DNA from: Hyparrhenia diplandra
Lineage: Eukaryota > Streptophyta > Magnoliopsida > Poales > Poaceae
Reading direction: 5' to 3'
Assembly (NCBI GenBank): GCA_015847255.1
Contig: JADLZK010007793.1
Coordinates: 806,001-870,000 of the forward strand
Length of the DNA: 64,000 nucleotides
The position numbers were made by a program, and so were the translations under genes. Below, piece by piece: positions 56,430 through 64,000 of this stretch (the first letter of the stretch is position 1; every line of letters begins with the position of its first letter). The notes beneath the pieces are model-generated. The model worked only from the letters and a program-made list of their open reading frames with translations. It did not search any database and had not been told where the DNA came from.

Positions 56430-57245
56430 TCATCCTCTGCATGGGACATGAAGATAGTGTGCATAAATCAACCAATAATACTCCTCTCTCAATGTGTCAT
56501 GGCTATGTTGTGCTTCCTTAATCCTTTGCACACATACTAATTCTGTTTCCTCAAACTGATGCCTCTGACGTCTCATTTCCATGAAGTCGCGTGTCAGAGA
56601 AGAAAAAGCTTTGTTCATGCTTTCCAAAGGTACTCATAGCAGTACTGGGTTGCACTACAGGTTGGTCTCTTTATAGGCTGCACTACCTAATCTTTGTTCT
56701 AGGTCCAACACTCTTTTCAGCACTACCGTGTGGTACTACAGGTTAGCCTTTCTATGGTTCGAGCTACTCATTGCTGCTGCAGGTTCAACTTATTGTTTGA
56801 GCTGGATTCTTCATCTTCTTCATGATCTACCTTTAAGTTGTCACCATGGTGCCTCAAATATTCCGACATCCTTTTGTCTCGCTTGCAACCCTCGAGCTGC
56901 TACTCTGTTTCACTCTGCATTCTCTAAGGCTGCATTTCTGTTAGTTGTCATCTTGCGAAGCACACTAGTGATCTTCTGTTTGCCCTTCTTGTATTGATCT
57001 GCTCTCACTTTCTCCTTGTAAGCTACTACCATAGTATTCTTGCACTGGTACTCCTTGCCATTCATAATCCAAAATGTGGCAAACATGGTACTCATGGTCT
57101 CACATGAGCTACCACGCTTCTCATCATGGCCTCTCACTGAAATTGTACCCTCTGATTGGATCCAATTAGTAACACTTGGGTCATCTCTGAGAATTACAAA
57201 TGTTGCTGTACCCTTTGAGGCTTTAGGATCATCCATCATGATGCT
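56430..57245 (-). pseudogene. Extra coding-like region between LTR and gag, unrecognised
   Basis: A 109-codon minus frame (57239-56910) starts MDDPKASKGTATFVILRDDP and has balanced composition, with VTNWIQSEGTISVRGHDEKR, WIMNGKEYQCKNTMVVAYKE and KKGKQKITSVLRK. After two or three stops the protein-like sequence continues (GLQARQKDVGIFEAPW, an acidic DHEEDEESSSNN stretch) to a 65-codon frame, MESMNKAFSSLTRDFMEMRR through EETELVCVQRIKEAQ, predicted helical. Together this looks like one decayed protein of about 260 residues with a coiled-coil C-terminus. I do not know the family. Such an extra ORF is not a standard gypsy component, so it may be a captured host gene or a lineage-specific ORF. Confidence 0.45.
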
Positions 57246-58225
57246 CTTCAGTGAATTAGCTGCTACTAGTTATTGGTGCAAGGGCCATCGTTAGCAAGGT
57301 TGGGAGATTTTTGTGAGATTAAGACTTAAGTTGATCATTTTTATCAAAAAGGGACAAGTACTTAATAAGGGAAGAAAGGGAAGAAAAGAAAGAAAAAGGG
57401 AAGAAAGGAAATGCATTTATCCATTTTTATCGATGTGAATGCATGAATGCAATAACCATTATAAACATGATGCATGAGCGTAACGTGCGTCCTCACAGAA
57501 TTAGGAAAGATTAGTTACTACTCGTATAAATGGTGGCATTCCAACGTTCTCTCAAAAAGAAAATAAATCGCAACTAGTCGATCTACACGTTTGTGGTGTT
57601 AGTGTACCTGCACAGTTTCATTTCAGCCCCCAATATTTATGAAATGCACAAATTTAAATTGCAATTACCTGCTTCGTCCAACGGATGGCATCACACTCTG
57701 GTGGCACATATGTTACGCCCTGCACATCTGTATACCCATACACAAGTCTCTGGGGGCACTACCCGAACATGGAGCTCTCGATGGAACCTCAAAGCCACGA
57801 CATACACTGGGTATGACATACTTCGATTATTAACCCCCTAGATTGGGCATGTTGTCCAATCATGCTCCCACAAGCTCACATCATTTTACAGGGGCGTAGA
57901 GGCATTGAACATCATTTACCTTGGTGTAGAGGAATTATGATCCATACATAACCGCTCAAGTGAGCAGCCCCGTACATTCGACCGCTTGGCAATCCAACAT
58001 AAACAACAAAATATGATGCAATGTCCCTTCCAGTTTAGTAAAGCCACCGATAGTCCTTAATTGGGCATAAAAGGGTATGACCATGGCACTAGTAGTTTCG
58101 CAAACTTTTACTCACACCTAATAAAACATTTTATTTGGCAAGTAAATTTTGCAAAATCAAAGACTTTTTATTTTAAAATATACTTGTAAGAGTGTAAAAT
58201 ACTTGAACCATGCTCCGATGCTAGC
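57246..58225 (-). other. Leader region of the gypsy element, no gene
   Basis: Between the 5' LTR and the first coding-like sequence. It includes a 45-bp homopurine tract at 57367-57411 (GGGAAGAAAGGGAAGAAAAG and on). No convincing primer-binding site could be read next to the LTR at 58225. Confidence 0.45.
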
Positions 58226-61200
58226 TATATCAGAGCGCGACCAATTTATAAGAAATCAAGTATAATGGCGACTACCGAAGCAATCACACGCTCACACTTG
58301 AGTCCATATAAACCCGGTATTCCGGAAATCTCAATGTGATTTCAAACTCATCAACATACTGACCAAGGATCTTCGAAGTTCAGTGCGTACATTCCAACAA
58401 GTTACAACACTTTTCAAGTTCACATACATCGGAGTTCAAATAGCAGTAACTTAATACCAAAATAATTAGTAGCGGAAGCAAATAGTTTTAAAATGCCAAA
58501 GTACTAATATAGCTAAAATAGTAGTAGTGCCATTTAAAAGTCAACCCATGACAGCATAAGATGGGAAATGGAGTCTATCTTGCCCTTGGCATTATTCTTC
58601 ATCCACAGCAACAAACACGACTTGCGAGAACCACGTGACACTTGGTCACCGCAACAATGGGAATAAAACCACGAGTACGAGGATGTACTCAGCTAGACTT
58701 ACCCGTCTAATTGAAAATAATAAATCAAAAGACTCCAAGGATTATGCGAGGCTTTATGGTGGATCAGGCTAACTCACATTTTATTTTGCATAAGGAAAAT
58801 AAGGTTGATTAGTGCAGCCTACACATACTATTCGGAGTTCTTCCAAGTTAAAAGGTTATTTATCGACTTACATAACCATAAGTCTTGTATAGTCAAGATT
58901 AAAAGACATGCTCAGTAATATAAATAGATAACAACATAAGTAACTTGATCAACATTTTAAACATCAGCAACATGAATAAATATAACCATCATTGTGATAT
59001 TAAAGCTACGAGTGCCACGAAAACATTCGGGTTCTCATTTGTCAAGGGAGATGGCGATTCGAATCGATTACTAACTAGTCGGGCGATAAATACCACGTCA
59101 TAAACTAGGTCTACTAGATCGAGTAAACCTAATCACCATCGAGAACCATTCAAAATTGCGGGGGCGGCGGCAACCCCCTCATTTTGAGCCACGCAGATTC
59201 CCCTAGGCCTTGCTTAGTCTAGGATTGCCCGTGCCCATTCCACAACTCCGCCCCTGGCGCCATGAGGAGGCGTTAAGCGGCCAAGTGTCGGATTGGCTAT
59301 GGTTCATCTAGCCGTGGCTCCGCGACCGGCGGAGCCTACTATATGATAGGTGCGTTCAACTTCCGATTGCCTTCCGACAAAGTATCGGTCCTTAAGCGAT
59401 CGGGTGGAGGACCACAAAATTCCACCCAATCGACATCATGTTTTATTTTCTACTTTCTCGCTGACTTATTAACCACCAACGTGATCAACCAATACAACAA
59501 CCTTCACAAGTGACCGGAAATCACTGTCTCTGCAATCATCATAACTAAGCATTTATATAACCTAGACCTCTAAATAGGATAGGATAACAACTTCAACAAG
59601 GATATCATTGCATCAACGGTTTCAACCATATCCTATACTTAATGCATCAAACATAAGGGACTCGAGTCAATTTAAGTTAGAAAGCATAGGAAAGTTCAGC
59701 ATGCACGGGACTTGCCTTTCGAGAAAGAGGTTAGAAGGTGCCTTGGGCACTTCGGCAGATTCAATGACACATCACGCCGCCTTCGAGAACCTCCTCTTGC
59801 TGCACCTCCGGATGTGTACCTCTCCTTCCTGCTTTGCTCCTCGAAACGCTATCTCCTCAACCGATCCGATATGAATGTATATGCAATAGTGAATGCAAGC
59901 GAATGCATGATCGATGAAGGATATATGTATGCATCATGATGAATGATTATAGTAAGTGCATATCTCTTACGTGGCAAGAAAATAACAATATATAAAATAA
60001 CCATATTAACCACACATCACACATGCATATCGACATAAAACACGTTAGAGGACAGCAAGACACATCTGCACTAAAATAGAGGTAGCGGAGTTCTATAAAT
60101 TGGAATGCAGCAAACAAACACTCGTTGGAAAGCTTATCAAATATCTACAACTTTCTTCAAGCACTCATAGACAGATTCTACGTCATCTACAACACGGAAA
60201 ACAGCAAAAAACAGCGACTCTTTTTCGGGGTAACAAGTAACATGCAACCACTATAACTTTTTATCTACACATGCAAATCTTACCGAACTTGAACAACAAG
60301 CAATTAAGATCATAAAGCATTAAAATAACCTACTGATCAGCATAAAAAGATAAACTAATTCACATGAGATGATAACTACAAAATAAAGCATTATATAGAA
60401 GCATATAACAAGCATGATATAGCAATTTAAACAACACTACATGTAGGGAAACATATGACCAGCAAGCTAAATATTCTAACAGCTTCCAATTATGATAATA
60501 ATGTAGAAAGTATGGTATCCAAATATTTTTACCATAAAGCCATCATTCATTTATCAAACATTTTTTCTTGCAACTATAAAAGGAACATATATACAATCAC
60601 TACATAAAAATCTACAAAAATTACAGGAGCATGCTATGATATAACAGGGCTACCATAAAAATACCATGGCAAGAACATGCACATACTGTCCTACACAAAA
60701 ATGACAAGCTAGCATGAAAACTAGGCATGAAAATACTTTTGTACTATGAAAAACAAGAAACCACAGATTTATGAGCATATAAAGCTACATAACAGCAAGA
60801 CATGCATGTACAAAAATTATAATGGCAAAACTCATAGCAATAATTTTCCTATGAATTTTCTAAAGGAGCATGGTAAATAGCACATAAATCAAAACTCATA
60901 CTTTTCAACAGAACATAGCATGAAACATATTTTTCCCTTATTGTACACATAAAAACAAGAACATTTTTTTTGCATAGGAAGCATATTTTTATCTTGCACC
61001 AAATAAAAGATATGCATTTATCTAGAAACATGGCATTTTTGCAATAAATAAAACTATAAATAAAAAGTACCATAAAACATCATCTCATATTTTTCTATGA
61101 TAGATCTACTCATAAGAATCACAACAAAATTTATTTCACTAAAAAGCGAGCTAAAATGAGAAAGCTATGAATTAAACAAGACATGCTTAACATTCGGAAA

Positions 61201-63006
61201 AAGAAAAAAGAAATGATAAATGGCGTGATAAGCTGGCCCCGCCCGTCATATTCACGAAATAGGGGCGGCGGCGCTAGCAGCGGATCTCACCGGCGGCGAG
61301 CAAATCCGGCGAACCAAAAGGCGGCGTGACCTACTCGACGAGGCGGTCGATTGGTTGGTGAAACACAAAGACGGAGACGCCGCGCTGGCGTGATGGCGGT
61401 GCATGGCGGTGAGCGGCGGTGCATGGCGGTGGCGGCGGGTCGGTGCTTTCCGGCCGGAACTCGCCCGTTTTTTTCAACTAGGGTGCGGCAAACGGACGTG
61501 CACATGGGTCACACACGGTGCCTGAACGGCTTCGATGAGTACTGCGGCGGTGGTTTTATGCGGTCACGGCTCCTAACGACATCGCGCCACGCACGGGCGG
61601 CGGTCGGGACATGGCGATGGCGGAGTCTTGGTCCGGCAAACTGGAGGCATCTCAACTTGATTCGTCCTAGAACATGGCAAAGCAGCTGCGGTCGGCCTTG
61701 ACACGAGTCAAAGCAAAGAAAAACGCGCCTGAGAAGATCTCGCGAGCTGGCGGTGAGTTTACCCACGGCGGTCATGGCGAGCGCCCACGGCAGCGAGTGG
61801 CGTTCGGGCGGCTTGGGACCCCGCGAATCAAGCGGTTGGGTGAGACAAATTAGCGCGATGACGCGCGAGGTCGGGCGTCACGGGGAGTTGACGGGGAAAA
61901 GGAGGATGGAGCGGCCCAGCCAGCCAGCTCGCTCGCGGCGGCGCCCTCGCCATGGACACGCCGGGTATCGGAATGGCCATGAGCCCATACCGGTGCTCCA
62001 TTCAGCTATTAACGGTCGGGGAGGTGGTGTGCGAGGCGAGCAAGCTTTGAGCTGGCTTGTATGGCGGATTTGGTGCGATGGGCGAAGGCGTGGGTGATGA
62101 GTGCCGGCAATGGCACCGGGCGGGCGCCGGATTGCTTGCGCCGCAAGCCCTGGGTAGCGGCGTGAGGGGAGGAGTAGAGGCCGGCTAGGGTTAGGGCAGG
62201 CATCGCGCGCTACTTAAGGGGAGGCGGGGTGGCGCAACTGTTCTTTCCGCGCGGCACACGACCGGGCCGATGGGCGCCACACGGCGGGCCGGCTGGGAAG
62301 ATGGCCATGGGGGCCTGTCGGCAGCCGGGCCAGCCAGTGGGGTTACCCCCTCCCAAATTGACCAAGAGCTGGTTTTTGCTATGTCCGTTGAGATTCGTGC
62401 ATATTTGGCAAAAACTTTCTATACACAAAATGTTCACAATTTCATAATCACGCAAAACACTCAATATCAACTTCATCAAATTTTGCACCTTTTGGAAACT
62501 ATAGGCCAAAAACCGAGAAGGTTGAAAAGACTTAGAAAATTTCATTTTGAAATAAACCCAAATTTTGATCAAACTGTTTTGGCACTTTTGAACATTTAAC
62601 AAATATTTTCACAGAGAGCAAGCTGAACACTTTTTTGATCCTCATAAAAAAGTACTACATTTCATATGTGGAACACTTTTGACTGAAAATCATTTTATAA
62701 AACACTTGTGAAAGCGTTTTCAAAATCACTTCAAAAGGTCAAGTGAAGCAAGAGAAATTTTATAAATCATTTTCAAGTAAAAAGACTTACACAAACATGG
62801 TCCCAAATCATGATCTAAATATGACTAGGCATAGTTAAAAGGTCAAACAAGAACTCATGCAAACATTTCATACACAACAGGGGGCATAACAAGGCATGGC
62901 AAGCATTTATAAGTATAAAATGAGACACGATAAATGCGGTCATGCTAATGATGCTTATGGTATGGGATGCATATGATTATGCAGTGATTAACACACGGGT
63001 GTTACA
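58226..63006 (-). mobile_element. Ty3/gypsy element, 5' LTR (right copy), about 4.8 kb
   Basis: Collinear with 40276-45001 throughout, with scattered substitutions and many 1-5 bp indels, so the insertion is not recent. On minus it starts TGTAACACCCGTGTGTTAATC at 63006. The other end reads TATATCAGAG on plus where the left copy has TGTAAAGCAG, so the terminal TG is mutated. Flanking TGTCG (63007-63011) pairs with TGCCG (40271-40275). It has the same GC-rich core (61210-62350) as the left copy. Confidence 0.9.
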
Positions 63007-63011
63007 TGTCG
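63007..63011. repeat. Target site duplication of the gypsy element, right
   Basis: TGTCG against TGCCG at 40271-40275: four of five bases agree, with one transition. Confidence 0.6.
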
Positions 63012-63180
63012 TATCCGCCCGATTCGGGCCACGTGCAACCACGCAGCAATGGTCGCCGCCGTGAGAACCTCGGTGTGCCTAGCCGCCTCGGTGAACTCTC
63101 TCCCTTCTCTCTTACCTTGGCACCTCGAGGCTCGTCGGCAGCGGTTATGCTCGTGCCGTTGATGTCGCCTTGAACGGCGC
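63012..63180. repeat. GC-rich flanking repeat, right copy
   Basis: Matches 40090-40270, best over CTTCTCTCTTACCTTGGCAC and the following CTCGAGGCTCGTCGGC. See the left copy for interpretation. Confidence 0.6.
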
Positions 63181-63570
63181 TGTTGTTGTGTCGGCCGCCG
63201 GTTCACGCCCGCTGCGTTCGATCGTTCTCCACGATGGCAACCCCTCTCCTACTCGTTCCGCCTCGACCGAGTGTTGAAAAGAATTTACGCTGCGTTTACG
63301 ATGCTTTCCATAACATCTATTTAACCTCGGCTTGTCCTCATTGGCCGGAGTGTCAACCCACGCTCCGCCGTACCCGCCACCGTCGGCGTCGAGCTCGGTA
63401 GGAGCCTAAACCCGCTCATCCCGATAGCATAGATAGGAATGCTAGGTTATGCGGATCACGGTGGTGGTCCCCCGTCATGAAGAGAGATGTCATCTCGGGC
63501 GACATCCGGCCACGCCGGTGTGCCGCCACGTCCGGAGACCGCCGGGACTCAAGAACCCTAATTTTTCTTT
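63181..63570. other. GC-rich sequence, no supported gene
   Basis: A short plus frame from 63183 runs to 63401, with HWPECQPTLRRTRHRRRRAR at its end and no known domain. The rest is unassigned. Confidence 0.3.
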
Positions 63571-64000
63571 TTAATCGTGGTTAAAACTTATAACTAGTCT
63601 TTCTCCCTCATAGTAACTCCAAAATTGATGATTTTTCTTTCTAAAATTTTGTAAAGTCATCCTCTATCAAGCTATTAAATTCTTACTTCTATTACTCTTG
63701 TCATGTTTCATCGATAATATTTCAAATTTGAATGTCAAAAATTACAACTTGAAACAATATTTTTGGAGCATCTAATGGTTTCAAAGCATGAGAAGTCATG
63801 AACATAAAAGTTGTATAACTTCTTAAGATTTACATCTTTTATATTGGTCATTTCTTCATCCAACGACGTCGCGGTAACATTGTTCACAAGATTTACACAT
63901 GTCTCATAGAGTTTATGAGACTACAAGAGAGATTTCTAAGATTTGTGAACAATGTCACTAGCACTATGTCGGATGGGGAAACAACCAAAATAAAAATTGT
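63571..64000. repeat. 430-bp dispersed repeat, copy 2, cut by the window end
   Basis: Collinear with 38207-38636 in the same orientation. Before the gypsy insertion the two copies were only about 2.6 kb apart. Confidence 0.85.

Noticed and set aside
58221..58236. Methionine tRNA primer-binding site (TATCAGAGC) on plus
   Set aside because: It lies inside the LTR edge and on the wrong strand for an element whose pol runs on minus. The left LTR has a different sequence at this place.
40276..63006. Segmental duplication of a genomic region instead of LTRs
   Set aside because: The repeats bound gag-pol with a polypurine tract at one inner edge, have TG/CA ends, and near-identical 5-bp flanks.

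Overview
This window is a stretch of plant nuclear DNA, almost certainly from a grass (Poaceae), and it consists mostly of transposable elements nested inside each other. The grass assignment rests on organelle fragments with grass features (an rps18 remnant with tandem KQPFR heptapeptides, a 10-base ndhC/ndhK overlap, rpoC2 pieces) and on the mix of Ty1/copia, Ty3/gypsy, CACTA, Helitron, MITE and LINE relics. No convincing intact host protein-coding gene was found. Most open frames lie in GC-rich repeat DNA that is open on both strands by composition.

Layout. 1-770: a telomere-motif-containing 23-28 bp satellite in two blocks. 2705-3530: end of a copia-type LTR, a primer-binding-like site and leader. 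3978-5055: 3' part of a LINE on the minus strand. 5221-6560: small tandem duplications. 6950-7662: right end of a CACTA transposon. 7663-9540: GC-rich DNA of unknown nature. 9783-9973: three consecutive quasi-palindromes. 10061-20060: one decayed Ty1/copia element (integrase, linker, reverse transcriptase, RNase H on plus), split by a 4.96-kb Helitron (12563-17525) that carries antisense intron-containing gene pieces. 20061-23588: two copies of one 374-bp MITE. The first is split by a 2.75-kb Helitron (20191-22939), and the second preserves the empty site.

24272-32010 is a mosaic of organelle DNA. Chloroplast fragments (rps18, psbB, psbT, psbN, psbH, trnL-UAG, ndhC/ndhK, rpoC2 twice, trnV-GAC, rps19, rpl22) lie among unassigned plant-mitochondrial-style sequence and a mitochondrial-type large-subunit rRNA fragment. 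The psbB-psbT-psbN-psbH segment occurs twice in inverted orientation. The simplest reading is a nuclear insertion of mitochondrial DNA that already contained chloroplast pieces. From 32112 a second CACTA-type terminus with many subterminal repeats follows, then a long degenerate tandem array (33900-37040).

39005-39726 is a broken F-box/Sel1-repeat/zinc-finger gene, the only host-like gene relic recognised. 40276-63006 is a Ty3/gypsy element on the minus strand with 4.7-kb LTRs and near-identical 5-bp target duplications. Its gag gene is interrupted by a 6.8-kb probable solo LTR flanked by a perfect 5-bp duplication. Beyond the right LTR come copies of the GC-rich and 430-bp repeats that also lie to the left of the element.

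The value of the window is its insertion history. Several insertions have base-precise boundaries because the interrupted host element is readable on both sides. I saw no evidence of a new enzymatic or defence system.
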